In this document: one piece after another, positions 1 to 5,029 of the stretch
Position numbering within the stretch: the first letter of the stretch is position 1
Layout: every line of letters begins with the position of its first letter
Translations under genes and position numbers: made by a program
The notes under the pieces: generated by a model
The model's input: the letters and a program-made list of their open reading frames with translations, nothing else
Database searches by the model: none
Told to the model about the DNA's origin: nothing
Source of the DNA: Clostridiales bacterium
GTDB taxonomy: Bacteria; Bacillota; Clostridia; Monoglobales; Firm-18
Assembly: GCA_031255355.1 (NCBI GenBank)
Contig: JAIRSR010000009.1
Span: 1 to 5,032, forward strand
Direction of reading: 5' to 3'
DNA: 5,032 bases

Positions 1-123
1 CCACGCCGGCTCCAACGCCTGCAAGCCGAAATCTCCGTAGGTTACGGCACTGCCTCTGGTCGCCTTACCTGTCATTCTGCCTCGGAATACTCTGCGGTAT
101 TTAACCCTTTTTGGGGATAGCAT
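1..123 (-). CDS. rplP: Large-subunit ribosomal protein L16, N-terminal part (cut by window edge)
   Basis: L16 (uL16) is a large-subunit protein that sits near the A site and the peptidyl-transferase region and helps position the acceptor arm of tRNA. Only the first 41 codons are here. They read MLSPKRVKYRRVFRGRM, continue through GKATRGSAVTYGDFGLQAL and end EPAW at the edge, which matches the highly conserved L16 N-terminus almost residue for residue. The full protein is normally about 135-145 residues, so roughly 100 residues lie outside. The ATG overlaps the last 23 bases of the S3 gene in another frame, and its ribosome binding site GGAGG lies inside S3 codons about 8 bases upstream. This arrangement suggests translational coupling to S3. 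The reading frame is open to the edge with no sign of damage. Confidence 0.96.
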   Translation of the reverse strand, partial: MLSPKRVKYRRVFRGRMTGKATRGSAVTYGDFGLQALEPAW

Positions 124-790
124 GTTGTCTTCCTCCTTCCACTTTCGGCGCTTTTCTGCTTTCCGGAAGGACCTCGCCCTTGTAAATCCACACCTTTACG
201 CCGATTTTGCCGTATGTGGTGTTTGCCTCCGCAAACCCGTAATCAATATCCGCGCGAATGGTTTGCAGTGGGATGGTTCCCTCGTGATAATGCTCCGAAC
301 GCGCGATTTCCGCACCGCCCAGACGACCGGAACACAGGGTTTTAATGCCCTTTGCGCCCATTTTCATCGTCCTGCCCATTGCGCCTTTCATCGCTTTTCG
401 GAACGAAATACGCCGTTCCAACTGTGACGCGATATTTTCCGCGACAAGTTGCGCCACAACATCGGCGTTTCGGATCTCGACGATATTCAGCGCAACGTCC
501 TTGCCGATTAACGCCTGCACCTGCGACTTGAGCCTGTCAATTTCTTGACCGCCCTTACCGATAATAATACCCGGCTTCGCGGCGTGGATAAACACCTTGA
601 CCTTGTTCGCTTTTTTCTCAATTTCTATTTTGGCGACCCCCGCTTGATACAACGCCTTTTTCAAAAACCTGCGCACCTTGTAATCCTCGACAATGCTGTC
701 GCCAAATTCTTGATCATTGGCAAACCAACGGGAATCCCAATCCTTGATTATTCCTACCCTTAATCCATGCGGATGTACTTTTTGTCCCAT
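101..790 (-). CDS. rpsC: Small-subunit ribosomal protein S3
   Basis: S3 (uS3) binds the head of the 30S subunit at the mRNA entry channel, where it contributes to the ribosome's mRNA-unwinding activity. The 229-residue product has the usual length. It begins MGQKVHPHGLRVGIIKDWDS. A type-II KH domain follows, with its IIGKGG loop near residues 76-81. The C-terminal domain carries GRLGGAEIARSE (about 155-166) and GTIPLQTIRADIDYG (171-185). Basic residues R131, K132 and K135 lie where E. coli S3 has its entry-channel basic cluster; position 132 is Lys rather than the Arg I recall for E. coli. The ATG start is preceded by GGGAGG about 6-7 bases upstream, within the 20-base gap after L22. The TAA stop lies inside the start of L16. 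Nothing looks abnormal. Confidence 0.98.
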   Translation of the reverse strand: MGQKVHPHGLRVGIIKDWDSRWFANDQEFGDSIVEDYKVRRFLKKALYQAGVAKIEIEKKANKVKVFIHAAKPGIIIGKGGQEIDRLKSQVQALIGKDVALNIVEIRNADVVAQLVAENIASQLERRISFRKAMKGAMGRTMKMGAKGIKTLCSGRLGGAEIARSEHYHEGTIPLQTIRADIDYGFAEANTTYGKIGVKVWIYKGEVLPESRKAPKVEGGRQHAIPKKG

Positions 791-810
791 ACTCTACCTC
801 CCTACCCGTC

Positions 811-1482
811 TTATTCCTGTGCCGCGCCGCTTGCGGCGGGTTCGTTTGTATTGGCGGCGTCAGCCGTTTTCTCAGCCGCTTTTTTGCGCGGCGCTCTTGG
901 TTTTTTCGGTGCGTCCGCTTTCGCGTCCGCCGTTTTCGTGGTTTTTGCCGTCTTTGCCGCGCCGCTCTTGGCTTTGGCTTTCGGTTCGCTGTCTTTCGCG
1001 CCGTCTTTTTTTGCCGCGCTATCCGCCGCCGCGCTCTTTGCCGCCGTCTGCTTTTTCGGCTTCGCCGCAGACTTGCTCTCTTGCTTGACCTCCGTCTTTG
1101 CCGCTTTTTTATCCGGCTTTACGTCGATCGGCGTTTCCGCGCCGTTCGTTTCCTTTAACGCAATCGTGATGTGGCTGGTGCGCTTTAGGATTCTGAACGC
1201 TCTGCCCTGCGCCCTTGGTTGGATTCGCTTCATTGTCGGGCCTTGGTTCGCGAACACTTCCGCGACGTACAGTTCCCCCGCGTCCATGCCGTGGTTATTT
1301 TCCGCGTTCGCAATCGCCGAAAGCAACAGTTTTTCCACGGGAAGGCTTGCCGCCTTGGGTGTGTTTCTGAGGATCGCGAGCGCCTGACCGACAGGCTTGT
1401 TGCGAATCAAATCTATAACAATTTTAACCTTTTGAGCGGAAATCCTCACATGATTATTTTTTGCAACCGCAACATTTTGCAT
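811..1482 (-). CDS. rplV: Large-subunit ribosomal protein L22 with a long Ala/Lys-rich C-terminal tail
   Basis: L22 (uL22) binds 23S rRNA, and its beta-hairpin lines the peptide exit tunnel next to L4. I place the start at the ATG at 1482, giving 223 residues. An in-frame TTG at 1500 would translate the ribosome binding site itself (residues KGG). The core, residues 1-111, is typical: the N-terminal RNA-binding helices (VRISAQKVKIVIDLIRNK), the hairpin GPTMKRIQPRAQGRAFRILK at 81-100, and RTSHITIAL. The MKR at 84-86 corresponds to the hairpin residues tied to macrolide resistance in E. coli; it is present and unaltered. The remaining 112 residues are low complexity, with 32 Ala and 25 Lys plus Asp, Glu, Thr, Ser and Pro, and no aromatic residue or Cys. 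L22 is normally about 110-120 residues, so the length is doubled. Tails of this kind are known in some actinobacterial L22 proteins. The tail is probably disordered and basic, and its function is unknown. Confidence 0.95.
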   Translation of the reverse strand: MQNVAVAKNNHVRISAQKVKIVIDLIRNKPVGQALAILRNTPKAASLPVEKLLLSAIANAENNHGMDAGELYVAEVFANQGPTMKRIQPRAQGRAFRILKRTSHITIALKETNGAETPIDVKPDKKAAKTEVKQESKSAAKPKKQTAAKSAAADSAAKKDGAKDSEPKAKAKSGAAKTAKTTKTADAKADAPKKPRAPRKKAAEKTADAANTNEPAASGAAQE

Positions 1483-1489
1483 AATTGTG

Positions 1490-1497
1490 CCTCCTTT
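1490..1497 (-). promoter_or_regulatory. Ribosome binding site of L22 (fixes the start)
   Basis: AAAGGAGG lies 7 bases before the ATG at 1482. A longer reading from TTG at 1500 would place this site inside the coding region, so it supports the shorter L22 start. It sits in the 24-base gap after S19. Confidence 0.85.
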
Positions 1498-1506
1498 CAA
1501 ATAGCG

Positions 1507-1785
1507 TTACTTCGCGTTAGACGTTTTAGAGCCCGAATGACCTCTGTACGTCCTTGTCGGCGCAAATTCGCCGAGTTTGTGACCGACCATATCCTCTGTT
1601 ATATAGACAGGCACATGCTTTCTGCCGTCGTGAACCGCGATAGTATGACCGACCATATCGGGAAAAATGGTAGAAGGCCTTGACCATGTGCGGAGTACTC
1701 TTTTTTCGCCGGCGTTGTTCATTTCAACAACTCTTTTTAGCAACACTTCACTGACAAACGGCCCCTTTTTTACCGAACGACCCAT
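1507..1785 (-). CDS. rpsS: Small-subunit ribosomal protein S19
   Basis: S19 (uS19) sits in the head of the 30S subunit, forms a complex with S13, and takes part in intersubunit bridging to the 50S and contacts near A-site tRNA. The product has 92 residues, the usual length. It opens MGRSVKKGPFVSEVLLKRV. The conserved central part is WSRPSTIFPDMVGHTIAVHDG (34-54, with the first residues written here only as the family signature), followed by KHVPVYITEDMVGHKLGEFA (56-75) and the C-terminal PTRTYRGHSG, all hallmarks of the family. The ATG is preceded by AAAGGAGG about 9 bases upstream. L2 lies 58 bases upstream and L22 follows after 24 bases. There is no sign of truncation or odd composition. 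Confidence 0.98.
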   Translation of the reverse strand: MGRSVKKGPFVSEVLLKRVVEMNNAGEKRVLRTWSRPSTIFPDMVGHTIAVHDGRKHVPVYITEDMVGHKLGEFAPTRTYRGHSGSKTSNAK

Positions 1786-1843
1786 TCTGTAATTCCTCCT
1801 TTCGACAATTGCTTATATCACGCTGTATCCTCAAAAATCCGCG

Positions 1844-2677
1844 TTACTTGCTTCCTCTGCGCTTTACGATAAAGCGGTCGGATGCCTTTTTGTGCTTCCT
1901 CGTTTTCAGACCGAGCGCGGGCTTGCCCCAAGGCGTTACCGGGGAGGGACGGCCGATAGGCGATTTGCCCTCGCCGCCGCCGTGCGGATGGTCATTGGGG
2001 TTCATTACACTTCCGCGCACAGTCGGGCGAAATCCCATGTGACGCTTCCTGCCCGCTTTGCCGATAGAGATGTTCTCATGGTCGGTATTGCTGACCTGCC
2101 CAATGGACGCTTTGCAGTCCGTCCGAATCATGCGCACCTCGCCGGACGGCAAGCGCACCTGTGAATAGGCGGTGTCTTTCGCCATAAGTTGCGCGGTGTT
2201 CCCCGCGCTGCGCACGAGTTGCCCGCCTCTGCCGGGGTACAACTCGATGTTGTGAATCAAAGTACCCACGGGAATATCTCTGATATGCAAGCAACTTCCC
2301 GGGATAATATCCGCCGTCGGGCCGGACATGATTTTCATGCCTTTCCGCAAGCCGACAGGCGCGAGGATATACCTCTTTTCGCCGTCCTCATACTGAACGA
2401 GAGCGATATTCGCGCTCCTGTTCGGGTCGTACTCGATAGACAAAACCTCCGCGCCGATTCCGTCCTTATCCCGCTTGAAGTCGATCAGACGGTAGGTTCT
2501 TTTCGCCCCGCACCCGCGGTGCCTTACCGTGATTTTCCCGGTGTTGTTCCTGCCCGCCTTGCTTTTTAGGCTTACCAGCAGTGACTTTTCCGGCTTGACC
2601 TTATCTATTTCCTCAAAGGTCGGCACCGTCATAAAGCGTCTGGACGGCGTCGTCGGTTTGTATTTTCTTAAAGCCAA
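1844..2677 (-). CDS. rplB: Large-subunit ribosomal protein L2
   Basis: L2 (uL2) is a primary 23S rRNA-binding protein, needed for subunit association and for the peptidyl-transferase centre. The product has 277 residues, the usual length. It opens MALRKYKPTTPSRRFMTV. The middle holds the OB-fold and SH3-like RNA-binding domains (about 60-200, including GCGAKRTYRLIDFKR and VGTLIHNIELYPGRGGQLVR as two separate segments). The hallmark HPHGGGEG is at 230-237, followed by GRPSPVTPWGKPALGLKTR. The start codon appears to be TTG: position 2677 aligns with the conserved second codon onward (ALRKYKP), and AAGGAG lies about 9 bases before it, with no nearby in-frame ATG. The gene follows the repeat-filled 163-base L23-L2 gap. 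It ends with TAA, 58 bases before S19. Confidence 0.98.
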   Translation of the reverse strand: MALRKYKPTTPSRRFMTVPTFEEIDKVKPEKSLLVSLKSKAGRNNTGKITVRHRGCGAKRTYRLIDFKRDKDGIGAEVLSIEYDPNRSANIALVQYEDGEKRYILAPVGLRKGMKIMSGPTADIIPGSCLHIRDIPVGTLIHNIELYPGRGGQLVRSAGNTAQLMAKDTAYSQVRLPSGEVRMIRTDCKASIGQVSNTDHENISIGKAGRKRHMGFRPTVRGSVMNPNDHPHGGGEGKSPIGRPSPVTPWGKPALGLKTRKHKKASDRFIVKRRGSK

Positions 2678-2686
2678 TGTGTTTCA

Positions 2687-2692
2687 CTCCTT
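2687..2692 (-). promoter_or_regulatory. Ribosome binding site of L2, before a TTG start
   Basis: AAGGAG lies 9 bases upstream of the TTG at 2677. Its position is what supports the unusual start codon, together with conservation of the L2 N-terminus right after it. It sits just beyond the tandem repeat array and is not part of a repeat unit. Confidence 0.75.
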
Positions 2693-2710
2693 ATTTAGCA
2701 TACTTGTCTG

Positions 2711-2840
2711 AACGCTTGGAATCGCTCCCTGTTCCCGCCGTGCTTCGCGTAAACGCGGAATCGATCCCCATTCCGCCATGTTTCGCGCAACCACGGAATC
2801 CATCCCATTCCGCCGTGTTTCGCGCAAACGCGGGACAACC
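2711..2840. repeat. Degenerate tandem repeat array, 37-38 base period, in the L23-L2 gap
   Basis: Three related units lie head to tail at about 2732-2769, 2770-2806 and 2807-2840. A partial fourth at 2711-2731 retains the end of the unit (aacgc, ggaatcg and a C-rich run). The shared core is a 21-base imperfect inverted repeat, CCGTGTTTCGCGCAAACGCGG in the last unit at 2813-2833, with counterparts at 2738-2758 and 2776-2796. Neighbouring units are joined by GGAAT...ATTCC inverted repeats, at 2757-2774 and 2795-2811. The array fills most of a 163-base gap and runs up to the L23 stop codon. The units have diverged by substitutions and single-base shifts, so the array is not a recent expansion. 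It has no spacers of the CRISPR kind. It may be a genome-wide intergenic repeat family or an RNA-structured element; its function is unknown. Confidence 0.85.
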
Positions 2841-3137
2841 CTAATTCATGCCGTCAAAAAACTCAATCGTTTTGCTGTCGTCCGTCAGCGTCACAATCGC
2901 TTTTTTCCAATCGGGACGCTTGCCCACGTGAACGCCTTGCCTTTTGAACTTGCCGAGGACGTTCATGGTGTTGACCTTTTTGACCTTAACGCCGAACGCT
3001 TCCTCCACCGCTTGCTTGATTTCGATTTTGTTCACGTCTTTCGCGACCTCGAAGGTGTATTTTTTTTCAGCCGCCTGCGCCATTGATTTTTCGGTTACGA
3101 TAGGTCTTCTGATGATGTCATGTGCTGTTTTCCGCAT
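2841..3137 (-). CDS. rplW: Large-subunit ribosomal protein L23
   Basis: L23 (uL23) sits at the exit of the peptide tunnel and is the docking site for trigger factor and the signal recognition particle. The product has 98 residues, the usual length. It opens MRKTAHDIIRRPIVTEKS, where E16 corresponds to the Glu (E18 in E. coli) that contacts trigger factor. The family core follows: KYTFEVAKDVNKIEIKQAVE (26-45), FGVKVKKVNTMNVLGK (48-63) and the RPDWKKAIVTL strand (74-84). The ATG overlaps the L4 stop in TAATG, and its ribosome binding site GGAGGTG lies inside the L4 3' end, so translation is probably coupled. It ends with TAG directly against the tandem repeat array; the last residues (GMN) are a little different from the usual ending. 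Confidence 0.97.
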   Translation of the reverse strand: MRKTAHDIIRRPIVTEKSMAQAAEKKYTFEVAKDVNKIEIKQAVEEAFGVKVKKVNTMNVLGKFKRQGVHVGKRPDWKKAIVTLTDDSKTIEFFDGMN

Positions 3138-3757
3138 TACGCGTACACCTCCTCAATCTTAGCGACGGCATCTCTGGTAACAATAAATTTGCCGTATTTC
3201 AGTATGTCATAGACGTTCAGCGTCGTCACGAGCGTGGTTTTTACGTTAGGGATATTCCGTGCGCCCCGCACCGCGTTTTCATTTTTCTCTGCGGTAACAA
3301 TCAGAGCGTTGTCCGTGCCGAACTTCGACAGGATTGCCGCAAATTCCTTTGTCTTGTAGGTTTCCGGCGACAAATCCTCCAGAACGATAATCTCACTTGC
3401 CCCCGCTTTTGAGGAAAGTGCTGATTTCATAGCGACTCTGCGCAATTTTTTGTTGACCGCGAACCGATAACTCCTTGGCTTCGGCCCGAGTGCCACGCCG
3501 CCGCCCGTCCACTGCGGCGAACGGATACTGCCTTGACGCGCCCGCCCGGTTCCCTTTTGCCGCCACGGTTTTTTGCCGCCGCCGCGAACCTCTGTGCGCG
3601 TTTTGGTGCTTTGCGTGCCTTGCCTCTGGTTCGCAAGGTAACTGACGACCATAGTGTGCATCGCACCCGCGTTTACCGCAAAGCCGAAAATGTCGTCACT
3701 TAACTCAATCTCGCCGACCTGCTCGGCATTTATATTATATAATGTTGTTTTTGGCAT
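3137..3757 (-). CDS. rplD: Large-subunit ribosomal protein L4
   Basis: L4 (uL4) is an early-assembly 23S rRNA-binding protein whose long loop lines the exit tunnel opposite L22. The product has 206 residues, the usual length. The tunnel loop is recognisable at about 57-95, with the conserved KKPWRQKGTGRARQGSIRSP at 62-81. It is followed by GGGVALGPKPRSYRFAVNKK (85-104) and the globular alpha/beta C-terminal domain (ALIVTAEKNENAVRGARNIP at 151-170). In gamma-proteobacteria L4 also represses its own operon through a leader before S10; the region before S10 is outside this window, so that cannot be assessed. The ATG has GGGGAGG about 8 bases upstream, in a 20-base gap after L3. The TAA stop shares its last base with the L23 start. 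Confidence 0.98.
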   Translation of the reverse strand: MPKTTLYNINAEQVGEIELSDDIFGFAVNAGAMHTMVVSYLANQRQGTQSTKTRTEVRGGGKKPWRQKGTGRARQGSIRSPQWTGGGVALGPKPRSYRFAVNKKLRRVAMKSALSSKAGASEIIVLEDLSPETYKTKEFAAILSKFGTDNALIVTAEKNENAVRGARNIPNVKTTLVTTLNVYDILKYGKFIVTRDAVAKIEEVYA

Positions 3758-3777
3758 GATGTTTTCCTCCCCTCCCG

Positions 3778-4413
3778 CTATTTACGGCCTTTGACCGTGT
3801 TTTTTATCATCAGCAAACCGTTCTTAGGGCCGGGCAGACCGCCTCTGATCAGAATCACGTTCTTATCCGCGTCCGCTTTTACGATTGTCAAATTCTGCAC
3901 CGTAACCTTTTCAACGCCCAAATGCCCCGGGAGTTTTTTGCCTTTCATGACCCGCCCCGGGTTGGAACACGCGCCCATAGAGCCGGGGCCCCTGTGATAG
4001 CCCGAACCGTGCGTCATGGGACCTCTGTGCGTCCCCCACCTTTTCACGGTACCCGCGAAGCCTTTACCCTTTGAGATGCCCGTCACGTCCACCTTGTCGC
4101 CGTCCGTGAAAATATCGGCTTTAATCTCGTCGCCAACGTTCAATTCTGCGGCGTTTTCCAGGCGAAACTCCCGCAGGTACTTCTTTGGCGCGACGCCCGC
4201 TTTCGCGAAGTGCCCCTTTCGCGGCTTGTTGGCTTTTTTCTCTTTGATGTCGATAAAGCCGACTTGCACCGCGCTGTAACCGTCGTTTTCCACCGTCTTT
4301 TTCTGCACGACCGAATTTGGCCCCGCTTCCAGAACGGTGACGGGAATCAACCTGCCATCCTCGTCAAAAATCTGCGTCATCCCGAGTTTCCTTGCTAAAA
4401 TTGCTTTCCGCAT
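3778..4413 (-). CDS. rplC: Large-subunit ribosomal protein L3
   Basis: L3 (uL3) binds near the 3' end of 23S rRNA early in assembly, and its extended loop reaches towards the peptidyl-transferase centre. The product has 211 residues, the usual length. It opens MRKAILARKLGMTQIFDEDG with the beta-barrel start and continues through VDVTGISKGKGFAGTVKRWG (108-127). The long loop carries HGSGYHRGPGSMGACSNPGR (135-154) and KGKKLPGHLG. It ends in the VTVQNLTIVKADADKNVILI strand pair. The Gln that is methylated in E. coli L3 (around residue 150) is absent from GACSNPG, as I recall for Gram-positive L3 proteins. The ATG has AAAGGAA about 9-10 bases upstream. The gene is unusually far (301 bases) from S10 and ends with TAG, 20 bases before L4. 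Confidence 0.98.
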   Translation of the reverse strand: MRKAILARKLGMTQIFDEDGRLIPVTVLEAGPNSVVQKKTVENDGYSAVQVGFIDIKEKKANKPRKGHFAKAGVAPKKYLREFRLENAAELNVGDEIKADIFTDGDKVDVTGISKGKGFAGTVKRWGTHRGPMTHGSGYHRGPGSMGACSNPGRVMKGKKLPGHLGVEKVTVQNLTIVKADADKNVILIRGGLPGPKNGLLMIKNTVKGRK

Positions 4414-4438
4414 ACTCTTCTTCCTTTCCGTTTTAGAG

Positions 4439-4469
4439 GTTTAGAAGCGACATAAACCGCTCCTTAAAC
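4439..4469 (-). promoter_or_regulatory. Long stem-loop just before L3, covering a ribosome-binding-like motif
   Basis: As RNA, GTTTAAGGAGCG (4469-4458) pairs with CGCTTCTAAAC (4449-4439). This gives 11 pairs including one G-U, with a single bulged A and an 8-base loop (4457-4450). The 5' arm contains AAGGAG, and the loop contains an ATG (4453-4451) that opens a six-codon ORF, MSLLNL, ending at 4433. The helix ends about 25 bases before the L3 ATG and is not followed by a T run, so it is not a terminator. It could control L3 initiation or the tiny ORF, protect an RNA end, or be part of an inserted element. The pairing is seen in the sequence; the function is inference. Confidence 0.5.
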
Positions 4470-4626
4470 ATGAAACCTGCCGGACTCTGAGAAATCGCGG
4501 CTGTAACCGGTGCGAACCAAACGCCGTGCCTTCGTTTTCGCCATGCTCTGACGGCTTGTCAGAAACAAAGGCTGATACAATTTTCAATGAAATTACTCCC
4601 GAAACTACTAATTGAAAGTACTTCAT
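4441..4626 (-). CDS. Possible small protein of 61 residues (doubtful)
   Basis: An ATG at 4626 is preceded by GAGGTGAT about 7 bases upstream, a strong match to the Shine-Dalgarno complement, and opens 61 codons ending in TAA. The N-terminus MKYFQLVVSGVISLKIVSAF is hydrophobic and could be a weak signal or membrane segment. The rest is polar with several Arg and Cys and resembles no family I know. Codon use in the first 22 codons is AT-rich (TTA, GTA, ATT), unlike the ribosomal genes on either side, while the second half is GC-richer. The 3' end coincides with the stem-loop before L3, and other frames are also partly open there, which weakens the coding case. It could be a real small or leader peptide, or a chance ORF in a structured RNA. 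Confidence 0.25.
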   Translation of the reverse strand: MKYFQLVVSGVISLKIVSAFVSDKPSEHGENEGTAFGSHRLQPRFLRVRQVSCLRSGLCRF

Positions 4627-4631
4627 CAAAA

Positions 4632-4639
4632 ATCACCTC
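4632..4639 (-). promoter_or_regulatory. Strong ribosome-binding-like site inside the S10-L3 gap
   Basis: GAGGTGAT, in the context ATATGAGGTGATTTTTGATG, lies about 7 bases before the ATG at 4626. It matches the 16S rRNA anti-Shine-Dalgarno better than the site in front of L3 itself. It is the main argument that the small ORF downstream might be translated. Confidence 0.45.
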
Positions 4640-4672
4640 ATATTAAAACGTTTCCCCCGTTGCGCCTAAACG

Positions 4673-4700
4673 CCAAAACAGACAGCCCAAAGAGGGCTGT
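4673..4700 (-). terminator. Terminator-like hairpin after S10
   Basis: Fourteen bases after the S10 stop, ACAGCCC and GGGCTGT form a perfect 7-pair stem around a 5-base TCTTT loop (4700-4682). It is followed within three bases by a short T tract (CTGTTTTGG). The stem is compact and GC-rich like an intrinsic terminator, but the T run is short and interrupted, so it may end only part of the transcripts or act as an attenuator or RNA-end stabiliser. On the plus strand there is no T run after the hairpin, which supports the minus orientation. The position implies that S10 can be expressed above or separately from the L3-L16 genes. Confidence 0.5.
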
Positions 4701-4714
4701 TCCGTGATTCGCCG

Positions 4715-5029
4715 TTACAACTTAATTTCTATATCGACTCCTGCGGGTAGGTCTAACCGCATTAAAGTTTCCACCGTCTTTTGCGACGGGGACAAAATAT
4801 CTATAAGACGCTTGTGCGTTCTTTGCTCGAACTGTTCCCGACTGTCCTTGTACTTGTGTACCGCGCGCAAAATGGTGATGATTTCCTTTTCCGTCGGCAA
4901 CGGAATCGGCCCCGATACCCTCGCGCCGGTGCGCTTCGCTGTTTCCACGATTTTTTCCGCCGATTTGTCAAGTAAAACGTGGTCATACGCCTTTAATCTG
5001 ATTCTGATTTTCTCTTTAACTGCTGCCAT
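4715..5029 (-). CDS. rpsJ: Small-subunit ribosomal protein S10
   Basis: S10 (uS10) is part of the 30S head and also acts, with NusB, as the transcription antitermination factor NusE. The product has 104 residues, the usual length. It opens MAAVKEKIRIRLKAYDHVLL. The family signatures follow: KIVETAKRTGARVSGPIPLP (26-45), then VHKYKDSREQFEQRTHKRLI (57-76), and the C-terminal LPAGVDIEIKL. The loop around 53-60, where tetracycline-class resistance changes arise in other bacteria, shows the ordinary residues RAVHKYKD nearby. The ATG lies only three bases from the window edge, so its ribosome binding site and upstream neighbours cannot be seen. It ends with TAA and is followed by a terminator-like hairpin and an unusually long gap before L3. 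Confidence 0.98.
   Translation of the reverse strand: MAAVKEKIRIRLKAYDHVLLDKSAEKIVETAKRTGARVSGPIPLPTEKEIITILRAVHKYKDSREQFEQRTHKRLIDILSPSQKTVETLMRLDLPAGVDIEIKL

Larger units (their letters stand above)
4414..4714 (-). other. Unusually long S10-L3 intergenic region (301 bases)
   Basis: S10 and L3 are usually separated by tens of bases, so this gap stands out. In transcription order it holds a terminator-like hairpin (4682-4700), an AT-richer part with a strong ribosome binding site and a possible small ORF starting at 4626, a GC-richer part (about 4470-4560), a long stem-loop (4439-4469), and the L3 ribosome binding site. A small inverted repeat with 7-base arms, TTTCAAT at 4582-4588 and ATTGAAA at 4611-4617, lies in the AT-richer part. 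I see no tRNA or known riboswitch and no convincing promoter. Whether the region codes, regulates or is an inserted element cannot be decided from the sequence alone. Confidence 0.8.

Noticed and set aside
101..123. Overlap of S3 and L16 as a possible frameshift or assembly error
   Set aside because: Both proteins are intact and have their expected ends, and a ribosome binding site for L16 lies inside S3. Short overlaps are common in this operon.
767..1387. Plus-strand 206-codon ORF that looks like a hydrophobic membrane protein
   Set aside because: It lies opposite the L22 gene. Lys codons (AAA/AAG) read backwards give Phe and Leu, and Ala codons give Ala/Gly/Ser/Cys-type codons, so the Lys/Ala-rich tail produces a false hydrophobic protein. 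L22 itself is clearly real.
1483..1500. Longer L22 start at TTG 1500
   Set aside because: The extra codons translate the AAAGGAGG ribosome binding site. The ATG at 1482 has ideal spacing and matches where L22 normally begins.
2189..2569. Plus-strand ORF opposite L2, with other plus-strand ORFs across the window
   Set aside because: They are shadows of highly conserved ribosomal genes on the minus strand, lack good ribosome binding sites and show no family features.
2711..2840. CRISPR array in the L23-L2 gap
   Set aside because: The units are contiguous and similar along their whole 37-38 bases. There are no unique spacers, only three to four degenerate copies, and no cas genes nearby.
4464..4544. 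Another small minus-strand ORF starting MAKTKARRLVRTGYS
   Set aside because: There is no ribosome binding site before its ATG, it is only about 26 codons, and it overlaps the better-supported ORF in another frame.
4639..4671. Promoter for L3 with a TTTAAT -10 element near 4642-4647
   Set aside because: The hexamer is a fair -10 match, but the bases 17 upstream (TTTAGG) match a -35 box poorly. I cannot support a promoter without transcript start data.
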